The notes beneath the pieces were generated by a model. The model did not search any database. It had not been told where the DNA came from and saw only the letters and a list, made by a program, of their open reading frames with translations. A stretch of 57,053 bases of DNA, taken from assembly GCA_934463165.1 (NCBI GenBank), contig CAKSJG010000018.1, positions 1 through 57,053 on the forward strand. Direction: 5' to 3'. The DNA is from an uncultured Clostridia bacterium. Its GTDB lineage: Bacteria > Bacillota > Clostridia > UMGS1810. Shown piece after piece: positions 31,322 through 38,969 of this stretch. Position numbers and translations under genes: made by a program. Within the stretch, counting starts at the first letter, position 1, and each line of letters starts with the position of its first letter.

Positions 31322-32321
31322 ACAGGGTTCCCTTGAATGGGAAAAATACAGAGCAACACGCATCGGCAGCAGTGATGTGTTTGACATCGTGAGATATTAC
31401 GCAACGGATGAAGAGCTGCAAAACTGCGGAATCAACGCGGAGGATTTTAAGGCGGAAGAGCCGTACACCACGGCATGGGCGCTGTATCACAAGGTGCTGA
31501 ATGACGGTCTGTACCGCAAGGAGGAGCTTGCTCCCGAATTTGCCGAATACGGACATGCAATAGAGCCGTACGGCATGCAGGTGCTGCAGAGGTCAAGATC
31601 AAACAAAGTCAGACAAGGCGGTGTATATATCAGCGACAGGCTGATAGCTTCTCTTGATGTTGAGGGTGTAAGCGAATCGGTTGATGTGCGGCCGTTTGAC
31701 TACGGAAACGGAAAGCCGAAAACGGGCAGGCGGTTTGTATGCGAGCAAAAAAGCATGATGCCGCAAAAGCTTAAATATCACATGCCTTTTAAATACATTG
31801 TGCAGGCACAGTATCAGATCATGAAAACCAAAGCGGACTTTTTCATATTGCAAATTATGGTCCTTAAGGAGGACACACCGTTCATCCGCGGAAAGATATG
31901 TCAGATGTCAAAGGCGGCAAGAACAAAATATCTTGACAAAAACATGACCGTGAGCCACTACTATTTTGCAAACAATTATCAGCTCGGAACGCTCATAGAT
32001 ACATGCTTAAACAGATTTTTTGCGGATGTGGACGAAAAAAAAGAGCCGAATCCTTTCAGCGAATACGATTCGCAAAAGAATATTATTCAGTCGGTCAGAG
32101 CAAACACGCTTTTTAACGATGACTATGTAATTGACTACGATTTGACTAAATATCTTGAATTCAGGGAGCTTGAAAGTCGGTACAAAGAAATGCGCAGAGA
32201 AGAGCTCAACAAAATTATCGAACAGGCAAAAAAACACAATGCATGCAGATTTACGCATGACGGTGTGAGAGCTTCATTTTCGAAAGCGGGCGCGTTTTTA
32301 ATTAAGGAGGTAAATCAATGA
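31302..32321 (+). CDS. YqaJ-type viral recombinase exonuclease (RecE counterpart)
   Basis: 339 aa. The lambda-exonuclease-like PD-(D/E)xK core is visible: EWEKYRATRIGSSDVFDIVR, AEYGHAIEPYGMQVLQ (acidic residue after G-H), RLIASLDVEGVSESVDV (catalytic Asp) and RFVCEQKSMMPQKLKYHMPF (E-x-K). It digests one strand of duplex DNA so that RecT can act. Overlaps recT at its start and the helicase gene by 4 bp at its end. Confidence 0.85.
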   Translation: MKKIKLKQGSLEWEKYRATRIGSSDVFDIVRYYATDEELQNCGINAEDFKAEEPYTTAWALYHKVLNDGLYRKEELAPEFAEYGHAIEPYGMQVLQRSRSNKVRQGGVYISDRLIASLDVEGVSESVDVRPFDYGNGKPKTGRRFVCEQKSMMPQKLKYHMPFKYIVQAQYQIMKTKADFFILQIMVLKEDTPFIRGKICQMSKAARTKYLDKNMTVSHYYFANNYQLGTLIDTCLNRFFADVDEKKEPNPFSEYDSQKNIIQSVRANTLFNDDYVIDYDLTKYLEFRELESRYKEMRREELNKIIEQAKKHNACRFTHDGVRASFSKAGAFLIKEVNQ

Positions 32322-33877
32322 ATCTTTATCCTTATCAGCAAACAGCGGTCGAAAATGCTGTTCAGATGATATTTGAACGTGGCAATTCGCTTATCGTTGC
32401 CGGAACGGGAGCGGGCAAAACAATCATGATGGCAGCTGCGATCGGCAACTACACAACAGCATTCAGAGCCGTAAACGGCAGATATCCGCACGTGCTTGTT
32501 TTAGTTCACAGAACGGAGATACACACGCAGAATCACAGCAAGTTTTCGCTTGTGAACCCGAACATACCGATATCCGAGATTACGCAGGCAAGAAAGTCAC
32601 TGCACGGGTATGTGCATTTCGGTATGGTGCAGACGGTTGCAAATATCATGCCGGAGCTTGCAAAGGCAAAAAGCTTTTTTGACCTTATCGTTATCGATGA
32701 AGCGCATCATGCAAAGGCTTCAACATACGAAAACATCATAGAACAAAACAAAGAGGGCGACCCGAACGCGGCTCTTCTGGGAGTGACCGCAACACCGAAC
32801 AGAGGTGACAAGATGCCGCTTATAGACCTGTTTGACAATTATTATCAGATTACCACAAAATTTTTGATTGATTCGCATTATCTTGTACGGCCGACATTTA
32901 TTGATATGTCACCGACTTTTGATACCGGAAAGGAAATTGAAAAAGGTCACCTTGCAAAGAACTGCAGGGACGATATGCAGGGCAATGCGATAATCGAAAA
33001 GCTTGTTGACGATTTTCTGAGCAGAAAACAGGACGGCAAGAGCGTAATATTTACACCGAGTCATGATTTTTGCGTAAAGGTATATGACATTTTAAAAAGC
33101 CGCGGCAGAAACCCTGCATATTTATCTTTAGGGCTTGATGATGCTTCAAGGAAACTGGAGCTTGAAAAGTTTGAAAAAGGAGACTGCGGTGAGCTCATAA
33201 ACGTTGACATCTGCACCGAGGGTTACGATTATCCGCCGCTTCGAAACATTGTTGATTTTGACACAAACGGCACACACGGTCAGTGGGTGCAGAAAGTCGG
33301 CAGGGTCATCAGAGCATGCCCGGGCAAAACATCGTGCACGGTGCTTGATTTCGGCGGCAATATCGAAGCATATCCGCAAGGCATTGAAACAGAGGTCAAT
33401 CTGAACGGTGCTGTCCGCAAAGGCAAGGGACAGAAGCTGAAAGAGGATGATTTCTTCCGTGAAACGGTAGAAAAGAGCACCGCGGAGGTGATTGCATATG
33501 AGAGCGAAAGATACACACCGTATCACCTGCCGAAAGGTTTTGAAACCGTAAACGATAAAGAATACGGCATTGTATATGCTGCATGCGGAAAAGAAGCGGA
33601 TTGCATTATAACCGTGAAAAACGACATTTGCATGCTGTTTAAGAGCGACAAAAAACACATGTTTCATATTGGGTCGGGTGAGTTTGATGCGGTAATGCGC
33701 GAAGCGGAGAAGCTTATCGGAGGTACCGAAGAAACAGCGGAGCCGATAACAAAGCTGCAGATTAAGCTGCTTGCACCCGAATACCCGACAATGACACTTA
33801 CAAAGCACGGCGCAAACTGCGTGATATGCTGGAAAGTGTGGAAAAACGATATAACGAAATTAACGGAGGTAATGTAA
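32318..33877 (+). CDS. SF2 DNA/RNA helicase (DEAD/DEAH type)
   Basis: 519 aa. Motif I VAGTGAGKTIM (about 29-39), Ia LVLVHRTEI, motif II VIDEAHHAKA (about 126-135), III LLGVTATPNRGD and VI QKVGRVIRACPGKT (about 330). The layout matches phage helicases related to RadD/YejH-type enzymes that follow the RecT/YqaJ genes. It probably unwinds recombination intermediates or replication origins. Confidence 0.92.
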   Translation: MNLYPYQQTAVENAVQMIFERGNSLIVAGTGAGKTIMMAAAIGNYTTAFRAVNGRYPHVLVLVHRTEIHTQNHSKFSLVNPNIPISEITQARKSLHGYVHFGMVQTVANIMPELAKAKSFFDLIVIDEAHHAKASTYENIIEQNKEGDPNAALLGVTATPNRGDKMPLIDLFDNYYQITTKFLIDSHYLVRPTFIDMSPTFDTGKEIEKGHLAKNCRDDMQGNAIIEKLVDDFLSRKQDGKSVIFTPSHDFCVKVYDILKSRGRNPAYLSLGLDDASRKLELEKFEKGDCGELINVDICTEGYDYPPLRNIVDFDTNGTHGQWVQKVGRVIRACPGKTSCTVLDFGGNIEAYPQGIETEVNLNGAVRKGKGQKLKEDDFFRETVEKSTAEVIAYESERYTPYHLPKGFETVNDKEYGIVYAACGKEADCIITVKNDICMLFKSDKKHMFHIGSGEFDAVMREAEKLIGGTEETAEPITKLQIKLLAPEYPTMTLTKHGANCVICWKVWKNDITKLTEVM

Positions 33878-33878
33878 A

Positions 33879-34226
33879 ATGGAAAAAGCAACGATGTATG
33901 ATTATGTGAGGATGTGTAACGGAATTGGCAATTGCACAAAATGCCCATTATCTATATACAGTACCAAAACAAAGGTGTTCTGTAATGTGTTTTTGAGAGA
34001 ACACCCCGACAAAGCAAACGAAATAATCCTCAAATGGTGCAAGGAGCACCCTGTTGAAACAAGGCAGGATAGGTTCTTGAAGATGTTCCCAAATGCGGAA
34101 ACGGATAATGACGGAGTATTAGTATGTTGTCCCAAATGGGTTGACAAGGATTTTAGGTGTGATATGAGCGGTAGACTTTGTACTGAATGTCGTAAAAAAT
34201 ATTGGCTTGCGGAGGTAGAGGAATGA
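33879..34226 (+). CDS. Cys-rich hypothetical phage protein
   Basis: 115 aa with nine or so cysteines (CNGIGNCTKCPLS, CKEHP, LVCCPKW, CDMSGRLCTEC), suggesting metal binding. From here to about 36850 the DNA is AT-richer than the replication genes, which points to a separately acquired cassette. Strong CGGAGGTAATGTAAA leader. The stop overlaps the methyltransferase-like gene (ATGA). Confidence 0.55.
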   Translation: MEKATMYDYVRMCNGIGNCTKCPLSIYSTKTKVFCNVFLREHPDKANEIILKWCKEHPVETRQDRFLKMFPNAETDNDGVLVCCPKWVDKDFRCDMSGRLCTECRKKYWLAEVEE

Positions 34227-34888
34227 AAGTATTAGTAGCTTGTGAAGAAAGCCAACGAGTATGTACCGCATTCCGCGAACGAGGGCACGAGGCATACAGC
34301 TGCGACATAATAGACCAAAGTAGCGGGCACCCCGAATGGCACATTATGCAAGATGTGTTGCCTTTGCTTAACGGCAACTGTGAATTTGAAACAACTGACG
34401 GAGTAAAGCATAAAACTGACGGCAAATGGGACTTGATTATAGCGCATCCGCCGTGTACATATTTAGCCAACTGCGGAAATAGATATTTGAACATTGAAAA
34501 GTATGGAGAAAAGGCTATTCAAAGGAGACATAACAGAGAGAATGCAGCAATGTTTTTTATGAATTTTGTTAATGCTGATTGTGACAAAATTTGTATTGAG
34601 AATCCTGTTGGATATATGAGTACATATTTTCAAAAGCCTACACAAATCATACAACCGTTTTTCTTTGGTGATACAGAGCGAAAAGCAACGTGTTTATGGC
34701 TTAAAGGTTTAAATGATTTAACACCTACCAAGATAGTAGAACCTAAGTTGATTTATTATAAAACAAGACAAAGGACTGACCCGTTGTGGCATTATTCGAC
34801 AATGAAGTTACCGGAAAATGAAAGGGCAAAAGCAAGAAGTAAAACATTCCCAGGTATTGCTAAGGCTATGGCTGAACAATGGGGTTAA
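34223..34888 (+). CDS. DNA cytosine methyltransferase-like phage protein
   Basis: 221 aa from ATG 34223. It begins KVLVACEESQRVCTAFRERG (AdoMet-type Rossmann start), then DLIIAHPPCTYLANCGNR, whose PPC resembles motif IV of C5 cytosine methyltransferases, and IENPVGYMSTYF, resembling motif VI. The target recognition domain and later motifs of true methyltransferases are not evident. This compact group is common in phages; DNA modification is plausible but unproven. Confidence 0.7.
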   Translation: MKVLVACEESQRVCTAFRERGHEAYSCDIIDQSSGHPEWHIMQDVLPLLNGNCEFETTDGVKHKTDGKWDLIIAHPPCTYLANCGNRYLNIEKYGEKAIQRRHNRENAAMFFMNFVNADCDKICIENPVGYMSTYFQKPTQIIQPFFFGDTERKATCLWLKGLNDLTPTKIVEPKLIYYKTRQRTDPLWHYSTMKLPENERAKARSKTFPGIAKAMAEQWG

Positions 34889-34902
34889 GGAGGTAGGGGA
34901 AA

Positions 34903-35166
34903 ATGAGTGAGAGGAAAATACCTGTTAAGCTTGGACAAGTGGTTTATTACTTACTTGACGGATTTATTGAGCCTTGTACCATTGAAATAATATTTTTGGA
35001 TAATTATACGGACCAAGACGGGAACTGTTCTTGTATGGCAAAAATTCATTTCGATAGAGAAGATTGTCCTTATGCATCGACAGAAATTTATTTTACAGAC
35101 ATTGGCAAAACAGTATTCTTAACCAAAGAACAGGCACAAAAAGCATTGAAAGAGGTGTCAAAATGA
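34903..35166 (+). CDS. Hypothetical phage protein (87 aa)
   Basis: Strand-rich sequence (KLGQVVYYLLDGFIEPCTIE; EIYFTDIGKTVFLTKEQAQK). The last part is a pattern common in small Firmicutes phage proteins that end FLTREEAEKAL; function unknown. GGAGGTAGGGGAAA leader. Overlaps the next gene by 4 bp. Confidence 0.6.
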   Translation: MSERKIPVKLGQVVYYLLDGFIEPCTIEIIFLDNYTDQDGNCSCMAKIHFDREDCPYASTEIYFTDIGKTVFLTKEQAQKALKEVSK

Positions 35167-35486
35167 ACCAACTTGAAGAATTGACAAAATTGGTTAATAA
35201 GGCGATAACTTCAATAAATATCGGTAGTGATTTACCTTTGGAAGTTGAAATTGCCGAGAATTTAATAAAATATGGTGTAATAGTTACACCCTGTATGGCA
35301 ATGGTTGAGCAGTTTATAAAAGACGGAAATTTTGACAGAAAACAGACTGCGCATAATGGCAGAATTGCCGTTGTATACATTGACAAAAACAAGTGCGGAA
35401 TGCCGTTAATAGACATTACAGAGCAATTCTACAATGTTGATAAAGCGGTTGACCGAATAAAAGCATTGAAAGGCGGTGCGGAGTGA
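35163..35486 (+). CDS. Hypothetical phage protein (107 aa)
   Basis: ATG 35163 overlaps the previous stop (ATGA) and has AAAGAGGTG upstream. A helical N-terminus (QLEELTKLVNKAITSINIGS) and a mixed C-terminus (IAVVYIDKNKCGMPLIDITE) are visible; no family recognised. Coupled at both ends to its neighbours. Confidence 0.5.
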   Translation: MNQLEELTKLVNKAITSINIGSDLPLEVEIAENLIKYGVIVTPCMAMVEQFIKDGNFDRKQTAHNGRIAVVYIDKNKCGMPLIDITEQFYNVDKAVDRIKALKGGAE

Positions 35487-35923
35487 TGAAATATCAATTA
35501 ACTTGTCCAAAATGCAAATACGAATTTAGTTATGATAATGGATATTTAGATGATAACATCACAAGGCTTGGAATTGAAATTCAAGATTTGATTATACAAT
35601 TAAGAAATTATAAAACATTATCTAAATCCGAAAAGCGCACAAAGACAAGCTGGTGTATGAATATAAAAAAAGCTTTAAGTATAAAACAAAAGCAAATTGC
35701 AGAATTCAAAGCAATGCGAAAAATTTGTGACCAGCAAAAAAATAAATATGCTTTTCAAGTATTTAAAAATCTTGTTAGAGAAACGGTCGGAGAAGAAGAA
35801 TATCATAAATTGATTAAAAAAATGGATGCCGAACTTGAAGCATATCGAATTAGTGATATGGCATATCACCAATACACTCGTTCAAATTCAAAGTGTGGAG
35901 TAACAAGTATAAATAAAATTTAA
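35486..35923 (+). CDS. Hypothetical phage protein with N-terminal zinc motif
   Basis: 145 aa. The N-terminus KYQLTCPKCKYEFSYDNGYL carries one Cys-x2-Cys pair; the rest is a long basic helical region (SIKQKQIAEFKAMRKICDQQ). It may bind nucleic acid. Its ATG overlaps the previous stop (TGATG). The sequence is AT-rich. Confidence 0.55.
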   Translation: MKYQLTCPKCKYEFSYDNGYLDDNITRLGIEIQDLIIQLRNYKTLSKSEKRTKTSWCMNIKKALSIKQKQIAEFKAMRKICDQQKNKYAFQVFKNLVRETVGEEEYHKLIKKMDAELEAYRISDMAYHQYTRSNSKCGVTSINKI

Positions 35924-35941
35924 AATAAGGCGGTGCAACAA

Positions 35942-36034
35942 ATGAATAACAGATACATATTCAGAGGAAAGCGGAAAGATAACGGCGAGCGAGGTTTGAT
36001 ATGGTTAAGACACAAAGAGAAATTCATTTTATAA
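35942..36034 (+). pseudogene. YopX-family gene remnant, cut by the HNH gene
   Basis: ATG 35942 with AGGCGGTGCAAC upstream encodes MNNRYIFRGKRKDNGE, a match to the conserved start of YopX-family phage proteins (FRGKR.DNGEW). It then leaves the family sequence at codon 17 and stops at 36034. The HNH endonuclease gene begins at 36001, exactly where the match ends. Confidence 0.6.
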
Positions 36035-36558
36035 ATGACTGTAATGCAATTGTAGATTACAAAGAATTAGAAAACGCAATATTATGGTATGCAAAATCTC
36101 CTGTAGTAAGTAAAAAACATATTTATTTGTATGGAGAATATCCTGCGGTGAGTATATATGAAAAGAAAATTCATATACATAGACTTTTAATGATGTATTG
36201 GATAAAGTGCATTATTCCAAGAGATTATAATGTTCACCACATTGACGAGAACAAGCTTAATGCAAGCAAAGGGAATTTGGCGTTGGTCTTTTTCAGAACT
36301 CACCAGAGCGAACATAATAAAGGGAAAATTATTTCGGAAGAACAAAGACAAAAAATAATTGAGCGTAATCATAAAACCAAAGGTATACGGAGAAGTTATA
36401 AAAAATCTATTACTGCAAAACAGGTATATGATTTAAGAAATAAAGGATATAGTTTTAATAAAATTTCTGAAATGTTAAATTTAGATCGGGGTTGCGTAAA
36501 ACAAAGATATAATGATTTTATACACGATAATCCCGAATTGTTGGAGGTGGAGAGATGA
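36001..36558 (+). CDS. HNH homing endonuclease
   Basis: 185 aa. The NUMOD/HNH_3 core is IHIHRLLMMYWIKCIIPRDY then NVHHIDENKLNASKGNLALV and THQSEHNKGK (about 65-110). The C-terminus (SITAKQVYDLRNKGYSFNKI then DRGCVKQRYNDF) is a helix-turn-helix that would recognise the target. Free-standing homing endonucleases spread by cutting cognate DNA lacking them. It interrupts a yopX-like gene and lies in an AT-rich stretch. Confidence 0.85.
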   Translation: MVKTQREIHFINDCNAIVDYKELENAILWYAKSPVVSKKHIYLYGEYPAVSIYEKKIHIHRLLMMYWIKCIIPRDYNVHHIDENKLNASKGNLALVFFRTHQSEHNKGKIISEEQRQKIIERNHKTKGIRRSYKKSITAKQVYDLRNKGYSFNKISEMLNLDRGCVKQRYNDFIHDNPELLEVER

Positions 36559-36854
36559 AAGGCAAAGGAGACAGAGTGATGAATGCACAAGAAGCAATAA
36601 ATCGAATAAAAGAACATAAAGATATACATTTCAAGCAAGAACCGTGGGCGGTTTATATAACAGAAGCTTTAGACATGGCAATAGAAGCGCTTGAAAAGCA
36701 GATACCGAAAAAACCTGTAGGCGATTTGAACAGCGTACCTCATTACAGGTGTGCGGCGTGCGGTAATGGAGTTAAAACCTATGAGGATAGTACAGTCTAT
36801 CCATATTGCCATTATTGCGGGCAAAAACTTTTGTGGGGGAGTGATACAAAATGA
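36555..36854 (+). CDS. Hypothetical phage protein with zinc ribbon
   Basis: Up to 99 aa. It starts at ATG 36555, coupled to the HNH stop, or more likely for the family at ATG 36579 (AAAGGAG 8 nt upstream), giving MNAQEAINRIKEHKDIH. A helical half (ALDMAIEALEKQIPKKPVGD) precedes the zinc ribbon HYRCAACGNGVKTYE with YCHYCGQKL. Proteins of this plan are widespread in Clostridia phages without known role. Confidence 0.65.
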   Translation: MKGKGDRVMNAQEAINRIKEHKDIHFKQEPWAVYITEALDMAIEALEKQIPKKPVGDLNSVPHYRCAACGNGVKTYEDSTVYPYCHYCGQKLLWGSDTK

Positions 36855-36919
36855 TGAATAAAAACACAATGACAGATGAACAGATTATAAAGTCTTTTGA
36901 GGAGCGTGAATATGTATGA
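36851..36919 (+). CDS. Very short peptide (22 aa), probably a truncated phage gene
   Basis: MMNKNTMTDEQIIKSFEERE then YV. The MTDEQIIKSFE part matches the start of small phage proteins that normally continue into a Cys-rich region; here the frame ends after 22 codons, overlapping the next ATG at 36916 by 4 nt. It may be a relic or a leader for the next gene. Confidence 0.35.
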   Translation: MMNKNTMTDEQIIKSFEEREYV

Positions 36920-37074
36920 GTTATTCAATATGTGACGATTGTAAATATGTCAAATATTCTTATGACGGTGGGAGTACAAAGTGCGGTTATCGTGGGAAAA
37001 AAGATTGTAATTTCATCCCGAGAGAAAAGAAAGATTTGGAAAAAGATAAGGAGAGGAACAAAAATGACAGATGA
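36916..37074 (+). CDS. Small Cys-containing phage protein (52 aa)
   Basis: SYSICDDCKYVKYSYDGGST then KCGYRGKKDCNFI has four or five cysteines of a zinc-knuckle kind, then a charged tail (PREKKDLEKDKERNKNDR). GAGGAG is 11 nt upstream. Likely the Cys-rich part separated from the preceding short frame. Confidence 0.5.
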   Translation: MSYSICDDCKYVKYSYDGGSTKCGYRGKKDCNFIPREKKDLEKDKERNKNDR

Positions 37075-37254
37075 AAAAACTATTTAGACATCAGCAAATT
37101 GATTAAAGAAATAAAATCCGAAGCAATAAAAGAGTTTGCAGAACGGTTATGCAAGAGAAGAGTTGAAAACGACCCTGTTGTTATAGCGGCAAAGGCTGAA
37201 TTAGACTATATGCTTGGTGTAGGATTGGAGGATGAAAACAATGGAAATAATTAA
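37064..37254 (+). pseudogene. Frameshifted small phage gene
   Basis: ATG 37064 (AAGGAGAGGAAC upstream) reads MTDEKTI then TAG. In the next frame the DNA codes for YLDISKLIKEIKSEAIKEFA and on to GLEDENNGNN-stop at 37254 without a start. Adding one A to the A6 run near 37074-37079 would join the two as MTDEKNYLDISKLIKEI. It is a one-base deletion in a homopolymer, real or an assembly error. Confidence 0.6.
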
Positions 37255-37414
37255 ACACGGAAACACATACAGAAAATTTGAATGTCACGAGTGCGGTTGC
37301 GTGTTTCACTATACTGAAAGAGATGTTGGCAATTTTATTTTGGGATACAGCATCATTCCGTGTCCTGAATGTGAAACAGGAAAAAATATTATCAATTTTG
37401 AACAGGAGGTGTAG
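37241..37414 (+). CDS. Zinc-ribbon phage protein (57 aa)
   Basis: ATG 37241 has GGAGG 9 nt upstream. CHECGCVFHYTERDVG and CPECETGKN make one four-Cys zinc ribbon. It overlaps the frameshifted gene before it. Typical small phage protein without known role. Confidence 0.65.
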   Translation: MEIIKHGNTYRKFECHECGCVFHYTERDVGNFILGYSIIPCPECETGKNIINFEQEV

Positions 37415-37416
37415 AA

Positions 37417-37707
37417 ATGAAAAAATATATTGACGCGGATTTGTTGGAAAGCGACTTAGAAGCCTCAAACGAAAGCGTACTGTTTTATATGGGCGTGTTC
37501 GATGTTATAAATTCACAGCCCTCTGCCGATGTCGAGGAAGTCAGACACGGGGCGCGGTGGGAAAAGAGCGGAAACAAAATATTATGCTCTGCATGTAAGT
37601 TTTATTATTTTGGAACACGTAAATTTAAATACTGTCCTTGCTGCGGCGCAAAAATGGATATAGATTTAAATGTAAGCCGCGAGAAAGGAACGCATGAGGA
37701 GGATTGA
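37417..37707 (+). CDS. Phage protein with C-terminal zinc ribbon
   Basis: 96 aa. It follows a plan common in Firmicutes prophages: MKKYIDADLLESDLEAS, then NSQPSADVEEVRHGARWEKS, then CSACKFYYFG...YCPCCGAKMD as zinc ribbon. Function unknown. AGGAGGTGTAGAA precedes the ATG. Confidence 0.75.
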   Translation: MKKYIDADLLESDLEASNESVLFYMGVFDVINSQPSADVEEVRHGARWEKSGNKILCSACKFYYFGTRKFKYCPCCGAKMDIDLNVSREKGTHEED

Positions 37708-37708
37708 A

Positions 37709-38200
37709 ATGTCTCAAACAAAATACAAATTACCGGATGACCTAAAAATACGCTGCATAGCATTGGTACGCGGATACAAGCGCATGCTTAAGGAATACGG
37801 AGAGCGCAGATATGATATTATATATTCTTCACCGCATTCCGACGATCAGCCGAAAGGAAGCGGCATCGGTGATATTAATTTCAGCAAGACCGTGAAGCTG
37901 CAGAAGCTCGAAGAAAGCTATGACGCAAAAGCAATTAAAGCGGTTGACACAGCAAAGCTTCACATAGGATTGGACATTGCAAACGAAAAGGAAAGGCAAA
38001 AGCTAACGGAAGCAATATGGGATTCATGCATACAGGGCAGAAACTTCATACTTGCATACCGCAACTTGTGTGTAGGTAAAGATAACTTCTATGAACGCCG
38101 AAGGGGTTTTCTGTATGAGATAGCCTTTAACATGGGATTTATACATATTATACAAAGCAAGAAGAAAACAATTGTGCATAATGAACATAAAAATTTATAA
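37709..38200 (+). CDS. Putative phage late-gene transcription regulator
   Basis: 163 aa. ATG 37709 has AGGAGGATTGAA directly upstream. Helical throughout, it includes IRCIALVRGYKRMLKEYGER and, near the end, RNFILAYRNLCVGKDNFYER then FLYEIAFNMGFIH, resembling ArpU/RinA-like regulators that sit just before the terminase genes and switch on late transcription. The gap behind it holds an extended -10 promoter and a hairpin, a plausible target. Confidence 0.6.
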   Translation: MSQTKYKLPDDLKIRCIALVRGYKRMLKEYGERRYDIIYSSPHSDDQPKGSGIGDINFSKTVKLQKLEESYDAKAIKAVDTAKLHIGLDIANEKERQKLTEAIWDSCIQGRNFILAYRNLCVGKDNFYERRRGFLYEIAFNMGFIHIIQSKKKTIVHNEHKNL

Positions 38201-38228
38201 AAACAGCGGACTGTGCAACGAAAAAGCA

Positions 38229-38237
38229 TGGTATAAT
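38229..38237 (+). promoter_or_regulatory. Extended -10 promoter before the packaging genes
   Basis: TGGTATAAT (38229-38237) with no good -35 at the right distance. That is typical of an activator-dependent late promoter, with the regulator gene ending 29 bp upstream. Confidence 0.5.
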
Positions 38238-38266
38238 GTATATAATGGAATTTTAATAAAATACTC

Positions 38267-38298
38267 AAAGCACCTAAAGCATAAGCCGAGGGTGCTTT
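38267..38298 (+). promoter_or_regulatory. Hairpin in the late leader
   Basis: AAAGCACC (38267-38274) pairs with GGTGCTTT (38291-38298), loop 16 nt. No U-run follows (ATTCATG). It overlaps the ribosome site of the 38303 gene and may be an antitermination, processing or translation control point. Confidence 0.45.
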
Positions 38299-38302
38299 AT
38301 TC

Positions 38303-38479
38303 ATGGGTGACAAAATGAAAGACAAAACCGAAGTAATGACACTGTGCTACCAGTGCAAAACAATAATGCTTGACACAGGGCACACAGTCAAGAGAACAAA
38401 AAGAGAATACAAAGAGCCGTGCTATATATGCAAGCGGTTCGGGTATGAATATTTTATCAAAAGAGAGCGCCGGGGATAA
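38303..38479 (+). CDS. Small Cys-rich protein ahead of the terminase
   Basis: 58 aa: EVMTLCYQCKTIMLDTGHTV then KEPCYICKRFGYEYF, two Cys-x2-Cys pairs forming a zinc knuckle. Small proteins like this regularly precede terS in Clostridia siphoviruses. Start at ATG 38303 or 38315; the first has GAGGGTG upstream. Confidence 0.6.
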   Translation: MGDKMKDKTEVMTLCYQCKTIMLDTGHTVKRTKREYKEPCYICKRFGYEYFIKRERRG

Positions 38480-38492
38480 TGCGCTTATTTTT

Positions 38493-38969
38493 ATGCAAAG
38501 GACGGTGAGAGACACGGCAAAATTCAATTGGATTAAGATAAAAAACGAATATATCAATACAGACATCAGTCAAAGAAAACTCGCGGCAAAATACAATATT
38601 TCATTCAGTACGCTAAAGCAAAGGGCCAACAAAGAAAAATGGAATGCCGAAAAAATTAAGCAGCACGACAAAATAAGCAAAGAAGTGCAACAAAAAACAA
38701 TTGAAATAATCACCGCTTCCGAAGCCGATAGGCTTACTAAGCTTCTGTCTCTTACCGATAAGCTGAGTCAAAAGATAGAGAAAGCTATTGAACAGCTCGA
38801 AACGGCATATACAAGCGGCGAAGTCGTTGAGACGGGAATTGTCGATACATACAAGATGCGGCAGATAGTTCAGTCCATAAAGGACCTTAAAGACATCATA
38901 ATCACCGGGGGTGATGAAAACATAGAAGACCTTGAGGAATACGAAAGCGATGTGTTCGGCGGTGATTAG
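38493..38969 (+). CDS. terS: Phage terminase small subunit
   Basis: About 158 aa. Residues about 12-45 (NWIKIKNEYINTDISQRKLA, KYNISFSTLKQRANKEKWN) form the N-terminal HTH that binds pac/cos DNA. Helical oligomerisation parts follow, with an acidic end (GGDENIEDLEEYESDVFGGD). The start is uncertain: ATG 38493 lacks a clear ribosome site and may be coupled to the previous stop. It overlaps terL. Confidence 0.8.
   Translation: MQRTVRDTAKFNWIKIKNEYINTDISQRKLAAKYNISFSTLKQRANKEKWNAEKIKQHDKISKEVQQKTIEIITASEADRLTKLLSLTDKLSQKIEKAIEQLETAYTSGEVVETGIVDTYKMRQIVQSIKDLKDIIITGGDENIEDLEEYESDVFGGD

Noticed and set aside
33146..33808. A 220-codon minus-strand frame
   Set aside because: It is the shadow of the SF2 helicase gene, which has all motifs on the plus strand.
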